The notes below the pieces were generated by a model. The model did no database searches. It worked only from the letters and a program-made list of their open reading frames with translations, and was not told where the DNA came from. Positions 1 through 8,651 of a stretch of 59,051 nt of DNA are shown here, in pieces. Position numbers and translations under genes: made by a program. This stretch comes from Pseudonocardia alaniniphila (GTDB taxonomy: Bacteria > Actinomycetota > Actinomycetes > Mycobacteriales > Pseudonocardiaceae). The first letter of the stretch is position 1; every line of letters starts with the position of its first letter. The DNA is taken from positions 1-59,051 of the forward strand of contig NZ_JAKXMK010000051.1 in the NCBI RefSeq assembly GCF_022524485.1, in the 5' to 3' direction.

Positions 1-1220
1 CCGAACACGAGCAGCGCGCGCGGGCCGTCGGGGCGCCCCAGCGCGGCGATCAGCTCCGTCGCGCTGCGCCCCGGCCCCGGCAACTCCTCCGGCCGCACCC
101 CCCACACCCTCGCGACGTGCCCCCGGGCAGCCGGGTCGGCGATCGAGCGATACCCCGGCAACTGGTCAGCCTTCTGGCCGTGCTCACGCCCGCCCTGCCC
201 GTTGCCCTGCCCCGTGATCGTCCCGAACCCCGACCCCGACCGACCCGGAAGGCCCAGCGCCAGCGCCAGGTTGATCCACGCCGTCACCGTGTCGACACCA
301 TTCGCGTGCTGCTCAGCACCCCGCGCCGTCAGCACATATCGCCGCGCCGCCCCACCGAGCCAGCCCACAACCATGCGCATATCAGCCGCAGGCACCCCGC
401 AGACCCGTTCCGCCCGCTCCGGCCACCACTGCGCCGCCACCCGCCAAGCCTCATCGAACCCGGTCGTGCGCTCGGCGAGGTAGCCCGTGTCGAGCCACCC
501 GCCGGTGACTGCGGCGTGCAACATCCCCAACGCCAAAACGAGATCCGTGCCAGGCACCGGCTGTAGGTGCAACCCGCCGGACGCAAGCGCCCGTTCCGCA
601 GTAGGCGTACGCCGCGGATCGACCACCACGAGCCGCGCCCCGCCCAGGTGCCCCATGAGCGGCGGCATCGTCTCCGCGACGTTGGCCCCGGCGAGCACGA
701 CGATCTCGGCGTCGTCCAGGTCGGTGACCGGGAACGGCAGCCCCCGGTCGACCCCGAAGGCGCGGTTGCCCGCGGCCGCGGCCGAGGACATGCAGAACCG
801 GCCGTTGTAGTCGATCTGCGACGTACCCAACGCCACCCGGGCGAACTTGCCCAGCAGATAGGACTTCTCGTTGGTCAGACTGCCCCCACCGAAGACCGCC
901 ACCGAGTCGGGCCCGTATGCAGCACGCAACTCAGCAAGTCGGTCTCCTACATATCCCAACGCCGCGTTCCAGCTCACCGGCGTGAATTCGACCGATCGCG
1001 ACGGACGCAGCAGCGGTGATGTCAACCGCTGCGGATGGGTGAGCAACGCTCCCGACGTCCAGCCCTTCTGACAGAGCCCTCCCCGATTGGTCGGGAACTC
1101 GCGGGCATCGACATCCCCGGCCGAGTCGACCCATTGCCCACACTGCAGAGCGCAATACGGGCAGTGCGTTGCGACGCCCGAACTCGACGCCGTCGGCGCT
1201 GCCACAAGTTCCACAGCCAT
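1..1220 (-). CDS. nasA: Assimilatory nitrate reductase, catalytic subunit (3' end outside window)
   Basis: Molybdopterin (bis-MGD) enzyme that reduces nitrate to nitrite in the cytoplasm. The frame is open from an ATG at 1220 to the window edge, about 406 codons of an expected 700 or more. An N-terminal 4Fe-4S motif is visible (THCPYCALQC, with Cys20, Cys23, Cys27 and Cys50 before QKG). The family hallmark GQGNGQGGREHGQKAD follows about 340 residues in, then the QLPGYR stretch. The ATG lies 8 bp after the stop of the upstream narK-type gene, so the two form an operon with transport first. A respiratory NarG is excluded by the short N-terminus and the GQGNGQGGREHGQ signature. Whether the C-terminal half is intact cannot be seen. 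Confidence 0.9.
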   Translation of the reverse strand, partial: MAVELVAAPTASSSGVATHCPYCALQCGQWVDSAGDVDAREFPTNRGGLCQKGWTSGALLTHPQRLTSPLLRPSRSVEFTPVSWNAALGYVGDRLAELRAAYGPDSVAVFGGGSLTNEKSYLLGKFARVALGTSQIDYNGRFCMSSAAAAGNRAFGVDRGLPFPVTDLDDAEIVVLAGANVAETMPPLMGHLGGARLVVVDPRRTPTAERALASGGLHLQPVPGTDLVLALGMLHAAVTGGWLDTGYLAERTTGFDEAWRVAAQWWPERAERVCGVPAADMRMVVGWLGGAARRYVLTARGAEQHANGVDTVTAWINLALALGLPGRSGSGFGTITGQGNGQGGREHGQKADQLPGYRSIADPAARGHVARVWGVRPEELPGPGRSATELIAALGRPDGPRALLVF

Positions 1221-1228
1221 CGCGGCGC

Positions 1229-2608
1229 TCACGTGCGGGCGTGGGCGAACCGCGGGTGGGTGGACTCAACCCCGGCAGGCTTCAGGTAGACGACGTAGGT
1301 CACCACTATGCACACCACGTAGAAGCCGAGAAAGGACCAGAACGCGGGGTTGCCCGAGTTCGACCCGAGGAACGACTCGCGGAACGCGAGGTTAATGAAA
1401 AAACCGCCGAGCGCCCCGATCGCGCCGACGATCCCGATCACCGCACCCGATACCCGGCGGGCCCGCTGCAGGCTGGCCGCCTCGTCGGCGCCGGCGGCGA
1501 TCGCGGCCATAGCCAGACCGCGGAAAACCGCCGGGATCATCTTGCACGTGGAACCGTTGCCCAGCCCGCTGAACACGAACAACAGCACGAACCCGAACGT
1601 GAACAGCGCGAGCGAGTGCGCCGCCGAGGCGAGCAGCACCACTCCGGTGGCCAGCGCCATCGCGATGAAGTTCCAGAATGTGATCCGCGCGCCCCCGTGG
1701 GAGTCGGCGAGCTTCCCGCCCCAAGGACGAATCAGCGAGCCGAGCAGCGGGCCGATGAACGTCACCGCCGCGGCCTGCAACGGCGTGCGGCCGAACTGGT
1801 TCTGCAGCACCAATCCGAACGCGAAGCTGAAGCCGATGAACGACCCGAACGTCCCGATGTAGAGCAGCGACATCACCCAGGTCTGGCGCTCCCGGATCGA
1901 CTCTCGGAAGGCGCCCGTGTCGTTGCGCACCGACGTCAGGTTGTCCATGCTCAGCGCGGCCAGCACGCCGGCCAGCACGATCAGCGGGATGTAGACCGCC
2001 GGCAGAACCTGCGGCGCGCCGGCCCCCGTCGTCGCGATGATCAGAAGCCCGAGCAGTTGGATCACCGGCACGCCCAGGTTTCCGACGCCCGCGTTCAGCC
2101 CCAGCGCCCACCCCTTGCGGGACTCCGGGAAAAACGCGTTGATGTTGGTCATCGACGAAGCGAAATTCCCCCCGCCGATGCCCGCGACGCCGGCTGCCAC
2201 AAGGAAGACCGACAAGGATGTCCCCGGGCGCATGATGGCCACCGCGAAGATCGTCGGAACCAGCAGGAGTGCGGAGGAGATCACCGTCCAATTCCGGCCA
2301 CCGAAGCGCGTCACGGCGAACGAGTAAGGCAGCCGCAGTGCCGCACCCGCCACCGTCGGCACGCCGACCAGGGCGAACTTCTCCGCCGCGTCGATCCCGT
2401 ACTCGGATCCCATGAACAACACCATTACGGACCAGATCGACCAGATCGAGAAATCCATGTGTTGGCTGAACATCGAGAGCGCGAGATTTCGCTTCGCAGT
2501 CTTTTTTCCGACGCGCTCCCAAAAGTTGGGATTCTCCGGATCCCAGTTGTCGATCCAACGCCCCTCAAGGCTGAATCGGGCACCATGAACGTCAGGTGAC
2601 AGAGTCAC
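1229..2608 (-). CDS. narK: NarK-type nitrate/nitrite transporter (MFS)
   Basis: Twelve-helix major facilitator of about 459 residues that moves nitrate or nitrite across the membrane. Both nitrate-signature glycine motifs are visible: GLNAGVGNLGV in the first half and FSGLGNGSTCKM in the second. The N-terminal GRWIDNWDPENPNFWE stretch is typical of actinobacterial NarK2-like proteins. The frame stays open upstream to 2848, but I chose the GTG at 2608 because it follows a purine-rich GGGGGG stretch and the family begins just before this motif. It is the first gene of an operon with the nitrate reductase, so an assimilatory role is likely. No nitrite reductase or regulator is in view. Confidence 0.9.
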   Translation of the reverse strand: MTLSPDVHGARFSLEGRWIDNWDPENPNFWERVGKKTAKRNLALSMFSQHMDFSIWSIWSVMVLFMGSEYGIDAAEKFALVGVPTVAGAALRLPYSFAVTRFGGRNWTVISSALLLVPTIFAVAIMRPGTSLSVFLVAAGVAGIGGGNFASSMTNINAFFPESRKGWALGLNAGVGNLGVPVIQLLGLLIIATTGAGAPQVLPAVYIPLIVLAGVLAALSMDNLTSVRNDTGAFRESIRERQTWVMSLLYIGTFGSFIGFSFAFGLVLQNQFGRTPLQAAAVTFIGPLLGSLIRPWGGKLADSHGGARITFWNFIAMALATGVVLLASAAHSLALFTFGFVLLFVFSGLGNGSTCKMIPAVFRGLAMAAIAAGADEAASLQRARRVSGAVIGIVGAIGALGGFFINLAFRESFLGSNSGNPAFWSFLGFYVVCIVVTYVVYLKPAGVESTHPRFAHART

Positions 2609-3177
2609 ACCTAGCCCCCCAAAGGCTGCACGCGGACGGACGTCGCCGTTCGGCCTCGTCCCGAGGGCGTCGCTGCCGCTCGTGAATGTACCGACAAACC
2701 CGGCGCCACAAAGTGCAGATATGATGCACAGTGCACCAATCATCAGCGCCTGGTCTCCATGTGTGCACGATCCATCCGCCGAGGAGATACGACCACGCGC
2801 GGACGTCTCACTTTTCACCGGGATCGGATCATGGCCGGCGTGAGCCACATCGTTCGGCTGGCGCGGCAGCGGAGCCCTATCCTACTCAACGGACCGTCAC
2901 TGGGGCGGGCGATTTCTCGTCAAGCGGGGAGGCAATTTCTCTTCGTTGGCTGGAGGGTAGATCTGGAGTAGCCGTCGCTTTCCGAACCGTGTTCCCGACG
3001 AAACGGGCGGCGTTGGGCGACACGGCCAGCCCCTCGCCGACGGCCCGTGACTCCGCTGACTGCTCGCGGACGCGGACAGCATCGCCCGGACTCATCCAAG
3101 AATGCAGCTACTCCGCCGACACCGCCCCCGATCACGACGAAATCGGGTGGGTTAGGGCAAGCCCGGTGTGGGTCACG
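2609..3177. other. Intergenic region upstream of narK
   Basis: No convincing gene. It must hold the narK promoter on the minus strand, but I see no clear GlnR-like or other operator. The narK frame remains open to 2848 without a plausible family extension. Confidence 0.5.
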
Positions 3178-3390
3178 AAACACACCGTCGACGAGAAGGA
3201 TATGGCCGGTCATGCAGGAGGACGCATCCGAGACCAGGTACAGCACGCTCGATGCGATCTCTCCCGGCGTCGCCTGCCGCCCCAGCGGCACCATCCGCCT
3301 GACCAGCTCGTCCTACGCCCCGCGCCCGCCCATGAAGTCGACGGCCGGATCGTCGAACGGGGGGTCCACCCAACCGGGGCAGATGGTGTT
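3178..3390 (-). pseudogene. SDR dehydrogenase, 3' fragment (frameshifted)
   Basis: Two frames together encode the C-terminal part of a short-chain dehydrogenase. One reads NTICPGWVDPPFDDPAVDF (3390-3316). The next starts at 3294 and reads MVPLGRQATPGEIASSV through ASSCMTGHILLVDGVF. This matches the usual SDR ending (PG-V-T, R-G-P-E-IA, LASD-S-TG, VDGG). A frameshift and the lack of a normal stop show decay. It probably belongs to the same gene as the SDR 5' fragment at 4248-4377, with a 223-bp repeat and an integrase remnant now lying between them. Confidence 0.7.
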
Positions 3391-3879
3391 CGACGTCAAC
3401 GGCGGCGATCGTGCCCTTGGAACACCAAACACACCGCGGACACGAGACACGCCACAGACCGGAGACGCTCGATTGAGCGACATCGGCGCCGGCACCGTCC
3501 GAGTTCCTCGTGGTTACATCCCCCTGCCTGCGGACAGCCAGGACAGCGAGGGCTTTGACAAGTTGATCGATGACCCAGCCGGCCCGCGTCCACGCGGGCC
3601 CTGCCTCGACGCGCTCCCGACGAGGGCCGTACCAGGCGGGTATCTGGGCGGGAGAATGGCAGGCATGCCCGAAGAGGCCGTCGATGTCGTGACCGTGATG
3701 AATCGTCTCTCGCCGCGGGCTTGATCCGACGTGCCTGGGACCGGTCGTGTCTTGGCGGTTGTGGGCGGGTTCCACTTTGCGGACGGATTGCCGTGCGTCG
3801 CAGCGGGGCGGTGCCTCGAGCGGCGGAAGTGAGGCGTGCTTCGGCGGGGTAGTGGTCCGGGTACCGACTGTGATGGTGA
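3391..3879. other. Gene-free stretch between relics
   Basis: No open frame here resembles a protein family. It lies between the SDR 3' fragment and an integrase tail and is probably imported intergenic DNA. Confidence 0.4.
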
Positions 3880-4024
3880 TCTGATCACACCCAGGGCCCT
3901 CAGCGGTGTGGTCGTCAGGCCGCCCTGTGTCGAGTTCTCGGCCGAGGTTAGCGCGGTGTCGATCGCCTCGACGGCTTGCTGGGCGACGTGGCGCAGCAGG
4001 TGGCCATAGACCTCAGTCGTGGTC
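3880..4024 (-). pseudogene. Tyrosine recombinase/integrase, C-terminal remnant
   Basis: The minus strand encodes TTTEVYGHLLRHVAQQAVEA followed by IDTAL. This is the typical C-terminal segment of phage-type tyrosine integrases, including the YGHL with the catalytic Tyr region. Only about 45 codons remain. The match begins exactly where the 223-bp repeat ends (4024/4025), which suggests the repeat joined or cut the integrase gene. Confidence 0.6.
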
Positions 4025-4247
4025 GCACGTCGGCCACGATCGACCCGGCCGCCGACGCGCCCGAGGTCGTCGCGTCCCGGACTCTCGATGACTACGCCCG
4101 AAGGCGCGCGGCCTCCTACCCGGGCCGATTCGTGACACGAGTGATGACCTGGCCTGCGCACCTGTTGCCGCGCACGGCGGTCACACGCCTGGCCGGCGCC
4201 TTCAATCGTCGTCAGGCCTCCCCGAGGTCGTCGACCTCGTGTGAGGG
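4025..4247 (+). repeat. Inverted repeat arm A (partner 8168-8390)
   Basis: About 223 bp with a near-identical inverted partner 3.9 kb away. Both arms, read in this orientation, encode the same high-GC3 peptide, with segments TIDPAADAPEVVASRTLDDY and RRAASYPGRFVTRVMTW. I do not recognise this family. Differences are a few substitutions and short indels near the gtgaggg end. One edge falls exactly where the SDR 5' fragment stops. Confidence 0.85.
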
Positions 4248-4377
4248 TGTCGCAGACCACGATGTGGGCACCGAGCCCGGCCGGCCGAGCTGCCACGGCC
4301 GCGCCGATGTCGCTCGCCGCACCGGTGACGACGGCGTGCTGCGCGGAGAGATCGGGGCCCTGCGGTTCGCTGGTCAT
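4248..4377 (-). pseudogene. SDR dehydrogenase, 5' fragment
   Basis: Starts with ATG at 4377, overlapping the dioxygenase stop as ATGA, and reads MTSEPQGPDLSAQHAVVTGA then ASDIGAAVAA. This is the Rossmann N-terminus of a short-chain dehydrogenase (TGxxxxIG). Homology stops after about 43 residues at the edge of repeat arm A. By position it was the third gene of the meta-cleavage operon, plausibly a cis-dihydrodiol or alcohol dehydrogenase. That role is inference. Confidence 0.75.
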
Positions 4378-5243
4378 GACGCCGGGGATGCGAAGGGGTT
4401 GGCGTCGGCGTGGCGGTGTCCCCAGACGTCCGACGTCCCGAAGTCGTGCGGGATCCAGCCGTCGCCCACCTCGATGCCGCCGCATCCGATCTCGAGGTGG
4501 AACCCGCTGGGGTTGCGGATGTAGAACGAGATCGCTTTGTCGTTCATGTGCCGGCCGAGGCTGATCGAGATGGGCACGCCGCCCGCTTGGGCCCGGTCGT
4601 GGGCGCGTCCGACGTCGTCGATCGTGTCGTGTTCGATCTCGATGTGGTGGATGGACGGCGTGTCCGCGCGCGCCAGCGCGATGCTGTGGTGGCTGGCGTT
4701 GCAGCGGAGGAAGTACAGACCGGGGGCGCGGTAGTCAGTCAACCGGAACTCGAGCACGCACTCGTAGAGCTCGCGGAGCTCGTCGAGCTTCGGGCCGGCC
4801 AGGACGAGGTGGCCGAGACCGGTGACCCCGGTACGCGCGTCGGCCGAGCGAGCCGGGCTGGTGCGGACCTTGGCCTCACCGACCGCCAACTCCACGCGGT
4901 AGCCGAAGTGGTCGGTGAACCATCGCATCTGGGTGGCGCCGCGCAACTCGGTCTCGTCCGCGGATCCCTCCCGGACGGCGAAGCCGGCGTCGGTCAGCCG
5001 TTCGGTGACTCTGTCGAGTTCACGTGGTGAATCGACGATCCACCCCACCTCACGCAGGCTGTCCTGCGCGGAGGGATGCAGGGCGAGGCGGTACTTGAAC
5101 TCGTCGAGCTCCGCCAGGGCCACTTCTTTCGTGCCGATCGTGACGGGCGTGATCCCGACGCTCAGTGTGCGCTCGAACAGAGTGACCCACGCGTCGACGT
5201 CGGTGACGTTGAGGCCGACGTAGCCCAGCTTGCGGATGCCCAT
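4374..5243 (-). CDS. Type I extradiol ring-cleavage dioxygenase (BphC/HsaC-like)
   Basis: Iron-dependent meta-cleavage of a catecholic substrate; two-domain vicinal-oxygen-chelate protein of 289 residues, the normal family length. By alignment with BphC the metal ligands are His145 (GLGHLVL), His200 (SIHHIEIE) and Glu251 (FHLEIG). Second-sphere catalytic residues are present as His186 (HHSIAL), His232 (GRHMND) and Tyr241 (SFYIRNPSG). It therefore looks fully active. The gene follows the C-C hydrolase by 7 bp and overlaps a truncated SDR, so it sits in a classical meta-cleavage operon. The substrate cannot be told. A steroid role is not supported because no other kst/hsa genes are in view. Confidence 0.9.
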   Translation of the reverse strand: MGIRKLGYVGLNVTDVDAWVTLFERTLSVGITPVTIGTKEVALAELDEFKYRLALHPSAQDSLREVGWIVDSPRELDRVTERLTDAGFAVREGSADETELRGATQMRWFTDHFGYRVELAVGEAKVRTSPARSADARTGVTGLGHLVLAGPKLDELRELYECVLEFRLTDYRAPGLYFLRCNASHHSIALARADTPSIHHIEIEHDTIDDVGRAHDRAQAGGVPISISLGRHMNDKAISFYIRNPSGFHLEIGCGGIEVGDGWIPHDFGTSDVWGHRHADANPFASPAS

Positions 5244-5250
5244 GCCGACC

Positions 5251-6069
5251 TCACCCCTCCGACGTGGCGGCTGCGGCTCCGCCCTGCAGGAACTCGCGAA
5301 CGATGTGGTTGGACTCGGGCGCGCGTTCGTACTGCACCCAGTGCCGGCAGTGGGGCAGAACGCGTAGCTCTGCGTCGGGGACGCCGGCCAGGATCGTGGA
5401 CGCCCAGGTCAGCGGAACGGTCTGATCCTCCCGGCCCCACACGAGCAGCGTGGGTGCGCCGATGCGCGCCAGGCCGGGAGTCAGGTCACCGAATTTCCGA
5501 GGGATCGGCAACTCCGGGCGAACCCGCAGGCTCGATTCGTACCGCTCGTCGATGAGCGCATCGGTCGCCAACGCCTGGTCGTACATCATGAGACGAACGA
5601 GCCCAGCCATCGCCTCGCGTGAGGGTTTCCCAGCCGCCATGTAGCCGAAGAGGTGGTCGAACCCGACCGGCCACGGTGGCGCATCCGCCGGGAGGACCCC
5701 GCCGGGCGCCGTGAGCACCAGCCGGTCCACACGATCCCGGTGGGCCATGGCGATCCGCATCGTGACACCGCCACCATAGGAATTGCCCACCAGATGGGCC
5801 CGCTCGATCCCGGGAGCCTCCATCGCGCGGCACGCGCGCTCGGCCGCGTGGACGAGCAACGGGTCGTCCGTCCCAGGCCGCGGCGAACGCCCCCACCACG
5901 GAAGATCCACCACCAGGTTCCGGTAGTCCCCGAAGGCCGACAGGTTCGCCCGGAAGTTGCTCATGCCCGCGGCACCCGGCCCGGAGCCGTGCAGCCACAG
6001 AACCGGACTGCCCGCACCGAACGCGGTGCAGGCCAGCTCGGCGTCCCCGGCATCCACCATGGTCGTCAC
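5251..6069 (-). CDS. Meta-cleavage product C-C hydrolase (alpha/beta fold, BphD/HsaD-like)
   Basis: A 272-residue alpha/beta hydrolase that should cleave the ring-fission product of the next gene's dioxygenase. The MCP-hydrolase signature HGSGPGA is at residues 27-33. The triad is Ser97 (GNSYGG), Asp215 (GREDQT) and His243 (CRHWVQ). The start is GTG at 6069 (VTTMVDAGDAE), preceded by GGGGAGG. The 20-bp motif TATAGTGAGCGTTACATACA lies just upstream. The promoter and first 15 or so codons of this gene recur twice near 24.3-25.1 kb as truncated copies. Confidence 0.9.
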   Translation of the reverse strand: MTTMVDAGDAELACTAFGAGSPVLWLHGSGPGAAGMSNFRANLSAFGDYRNLVVDLPWWGRSPRPGTDDPLLVHAAERACRAMEAPGIERAHLVGNSYGGGVTMRIAMAHRDRVDRLVLTAPGGVLPADAPPWPVGFDHLFGYMAAGKPSREAMAGLVRLMMYDQALATDALIDERYESSLRVRPELPIPRKFGDLTPGLARIGAPTLLVWGREDQTVPLTWASTILAGVPDAELRVLPHCRHWVQYERAPESNHIVREFLQGGAAAATSEG

Positions 6070-6090
6070 ACCGACACCTCCCCCTCGACT

Positions 6091-6110
6091 TGTATGTAAC
6101 GCTCACTATA
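6091..6110 (-). promoter_or_regulatory. Shared catabolic promoter motif, copy 1
   Basis: On the minus strand this reads TATAGTGAGCGTTACATACA, 21 nt before the GTG of the C-C hydrolase. Exact copies occur at 24386-24405 and 24967-24986, and a variant at 12216-12235. The core GTGAGCGTTAC is an imperfect dyad (GTnA...TnAC), so it may be an operator overlapping a promoter. The binding protein is not identifiable. Confidence 0.65.
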
Positions 6111-6420
6111 ATCTGTGATGACGCGGCGCGTCATCACGCCGCCGCTCCGCTTCTCGACCGAGCCGGCGCGCGAGTCTGCTGCCGTGTGCCTAGGAGCGCC
6201 GAAGGCAGGCGGGTAGACCCCGACCTGGGTGATCTCGAGGCCCGATGCCGGCTCGAGTTGTCGGTCCAGCGGACGACCGGCGATTCGATCGAGCACTACC
6301 GGTGTCGCTCACGCGCGGCCGGACCGGAACCGGTGACGACTTGCCGGAGGCGGACGTACTGGTTAGTCTCAACAAAGAGGGAAGTGGATCCCCATCGGAC
6401 CTTGTGTTGGAAATGAAGAA
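6111..6420. other. Intergenic region between hydrolase promoter and sigma gene
   Basis: About 310 bp without a recognisable gene. In the sigma-factor frame a stop is seen at 6364-6366, followed by open codons with no ATG, GTG or TTG until 6460. Confidence 0.5.
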
Positions 6421-6459
6421 GCGGAAATCGAAGCCTTCATCCGTACGCTGTACGACCAA

Positions 6460-6930
6460 ATGGCTGTGCCATTGTTCTCGTTTGCTCTCCGTTTCACCAG
6501 GGACCGTACTCTGGCCGAGGATGTCGTACAGGAAGTGCTGGTACGTGCCTGGCGCCGCGCCGGCCACCTTGAGCCCGGCTCCGACGCGCTGCGTGGGTGG
6601 CTGTTCACTGCGACCCGCAACCTTTTAACTGATATGTGGCGCGCGAAGGCCAGGCGGCCGTCGATCGTGTCGTCCGAAGAGGTTGTAGATCTGGCGGTTG
6701 CGGCCGACGACGTCGACCGGGTCTTGCGGCGTCAGGCTCTCGACGACGCGCTCTACCAGCTCACGCCCAAGCATCGTGATGTGTTGATGCAGATCTACTA
6801 CGAAGGCCGATCGCTCGCCGAGACCGCGCACCGGCTCGGCGTCCCTCTCGGCACCGTGAAGTCGCGCACACACCACGCCTTACGAGAATTACGGCTGCTA
6901 CTGCAAGAGATCGAAGTGCAACCAGGGTAA
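6460..6930 (+). CDS. ECF sigma factor (SigL-like); start uncertain
   Basis: Extracytoplasmic-function RNA polymerase sigma factor. Region 2 is visible (FSFALRFTRDRTLAEDVVQE, then RGWLFTATRNLLTDMWR) and region 4 (YQLTPKHRDVLMQIYYEG, then AETAHRLGVPLGTVKSRTHH). The sigma-type sequence continues upstream of the ATG at 6460, as EAEIEAFIRTLYDQ from 6421. No normal start codon occurs between the stop at 6364 and 6460, so the gene either starts on ATG 6460 without the first helix of region 2, uses a rare start, or has lost its true 5' end. No zinc-finger anti-sigma gene follows. Confidence 0.8.
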   Translation: MAVPLFSFALRFTRDRTLAEDVVQEVLVRAWRRAGHLEPGSDALRGWLFTATRNLLTDMWRAKARRPSIVSSEEVVDLAVAADDVDRVLRRQALDDALYQLTPKHRDVLMQIYYEGRSLAETAHRLGVPLGTVKSRTHHALRELRLLLQEIEVQPG

Positions 6931-7015
6931 CCACGGCTGTCGAGATCAGTGCAACTCGGACCGTCCGACTGGATTGGGCGAAATCCGCTCCGCATGACCA
7001 TTTCCCAGGTCGTCG

Positions 7016-7288
7016 ATGACTGCGGACTCCACCCGTGCGCGTGCGGTCGGAATTCGCCTCGTGTATCGCTACGGCAAGGACGGGAACAGTCGAACGACCG
7101 AGCCTGTCGACATCTCGCGGTTGAAGGAGCGAGGGCGGCCCTATGTCGGGGACTGGCTCGACCTTGTCGAATGCCGTGACACCATACGGCAGAAGCCATA
7201 TTCCAAGATTTATGTTGCGGTGGCTGATATGGCGAACGCGTGCCCACATGTCGCCGTCCCGTTGGTGCCGATCGACGGCGATGCCTAG
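7016..7288 (+). CDS. Hypothetical protein, doubtful
   Basis: A 90-codon open frame (MTADSTRARAVGIRLVYRYG...) with mixed codon use and no clear ribosome site. It recalls no family. It lies in the 386-bp gap between the sigma factor and the TetR gene. It may be spurious. Confidence 0.2.
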   Translation: MTADSTRARAVGIRLVYRYGKDGNSRTTEPVDISRLKERGRPYVGDWLDLVECRDTIRQKPYSKIYVAVADMANACPHVAVPLVPIDGDA

Positions 7289-7316
7289 TTCGCAAGTACG
7301 ACGGGTCGTCGGCGAG

Positions 7317-7946
7317 CTACGCCTCGCTCGGTCGGCCGGTGTTCGCTCTCGCATCGCTGATCGCAGCACGACCGGCTTTGATCAGCGGGTCGGTGAGCGC
7401 GGCTGGATCGGGACCGAGGTAGCCGGTGACCATGGCGCCGTCGCGCAGGATGATCAGTTGGTCGGCGACCGTCTCGCGGTCGGGGATCGCCATCTCCCCG
7501 AGTAGGTCCTTCACGAATGTCGCGAACCAGGCCCGGTGGGTGGCGATGGCCTTCCTCGCGGGGTGGGCGGGGTCGGCGAACTCGGCCGCGGCATTGATGA
7601 ACGGACATCCGCGGAACCCGGGGGAGCAGCTCATGTCCGCGATGGCGTGCGCAATGGCGTGGAGGGTGCCGCAGGCGTCGCCGGTCTGGCTGCGGAGCTG
7701 CTCCAGTGCGTGGCGTTCGACTGCCGCGCGGCCGTCGAGGTAGGCCACGACCAGGTCGTCCTTTGAGGGGAAGTGCCGGTAGAAAGTCACCTTGCTGACG
7801 CCTGCCGCCGCGATCAGCCGGTCCGCGCTGACGGCCCGGATCCCCTCGGCGTAGAACTGTTCATTCGCCGCCGCAAGGATCCGTTCCCGCACCGGTGACG
7901 ACTGCGTCGCGCCGGCACCTCGTGTCCGGCCGGCTGCCTGTGTCAT
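7317..7946 (-). CDS. TetR/AcrR-family transcriptional regulator
   Basis: A 209-residue repressor with the N-terminal TetR helix-turn-helix (RERILAAANEQFYAEGIRAV to GVSKVTFYRHFPSKDDLVVA). It has a ligand domain of the type carrying SCSPGFRGCPFINAAAEF. I chose ATG 7946 because GGTGGAGC precedes it; an in-frame GTG at 7970 has no comparable site. An ACTAGT-centred dyad lies 87 bp upstream (8034-8051). A longer copy of the same dyad sits 81 bp upstream of the DUF308/flavin-monooxygenase set at 11959. It therefore probably represses itself and that set. Confidence 0.9.
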   Translation of the reverse strand: MTQAAGRTRGAGATQSSPVRERILAAANEQFYAEGIRAVSADRLIAAAGVSKVTFYRHFPSKDDLVVAYLDGRAAVERHALEQLRSQTGDACGTLHAIAHAIADMSCSPGFRGCPFINAAAEFADPAHPARKAIATHRAWFATFVKDLLGEMAIPDRETVADQLIILRDGAMVTGYLGPDPAALTDPLIKAGRAAISDARANTGRPSEA

Positions 7947-8033
7947 CGGTGCTCCACCTCGTCTCGGCACTACCCTTCCCGGCCTTTCCGGCTAGCTCCT
8001 CGCTCACTCGGATGAGGTGTTGTGGCCGTGCAA

Positions 8034-8051
8034 AGACCTACTAGTCAGTCT
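8034..8051. promoter_or_regulatory. TetR operator, copy 1 (AGAC-N2-ACTAGT-N2-GTCT)
   Basis: AGACCTACTAGTCAGTCT, an 18-bp dyad centred on ACTAGT, upstream of the TetR gene. The right half continues as GTCTACATGG, close to GTCTGCTTGG of the second copy at 12041-12070. The sharing of centre, spacing and arms between two promoters supports a real operator. Confidence 0.65.
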
Positions 8052-8167
8052 ACATGGCGAGCTGCCGTCGATCATCGGTGTCACGGGCGACGGACTCCCG
8101 GTGCCTTTCTTCCGCCACCCGACCCGCGACGTTCGGTGCAACGTCGTCGGGCAGTGCCGGGGCCATG

Positions 8168-8390
8168 CCCTCACCCGAGGTCGACGACGTGGGGGAGGCC
8201 CTGACGACGATTGAAGGCGCCGGCCAGGCGTGTGACCGCCGTGTGCGGCACAGGCGCGCAGGCCAGGTCATCACTCGTGTCACGAATCGGCCCGGGTAGG
8301 AGGCCGCGCGCCTTCGGGCGTAGTCATCGAGAGTCCGGGACGCGACGACCTCGGGCGCGTCGGCGGCCGGGTCGATCGTGGCCGACGTGC
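8168..8390 (-). repeat. Inverted repeat arm B (partner 4025-4247)
   Basis: Inverted copy of arm A, about 95% identical by eye. On the minus strand it encodes the same peptide, entered from a longer open frame (RTGINTSPYPDGTSATIDP...). Arm B may thus lie closer to the parent gene. That gene is not recognisable, and the frame after the shared part is broken relative to arm A. Confidence 0.85.
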
Positions 8391-8651
8391 CGTCGGGGTA
8401 TGGAGACGTGTTGATGCCGGTTCGCGCCGTGAGCCTCGTCGCGATGGGTCTGTGGCTGCTCGACAAACCTGATCGCCACGTTCCGACCGCGGTGACGAGG
8501 GGGTGGGATGCCGTGAGGGACCGGCCTGCACCTGGAACGTGGTCGTGGTCGGTGAGGACGCGCCGTGCTGGTCGGGAACCAGGTGGTACGAGCGCCTCAA
8601 GGCGGGGTGTTGCTACGTGCGATAGCTGCCGGCCGGAGTGACGTTGGATCC

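Noticed and set aside
1169..2599. Long plus-strand open frame opposite narK
   Set aside because: Arg/His/Glu-rich shadow of the NarK gene, with no start context or family resemblance.
2609..2848. Longer N-terminus for NarK, including a hydrophobic MIGALCIISALCG stretch
   Set aside because: NarK proteins begin close to the GRWIDNW region and GTG 2608 has a ribosome site; the extension looks like chance read-through of intergenic DNA.
4374..6069. Calling the dioxygenase/hydrolase pair HsaC/HsaD of steroid degradation
   Set aside because: Motifs are generic to meta-cleavage enzymes, and no other steroid genes or KstR-type operators are present.
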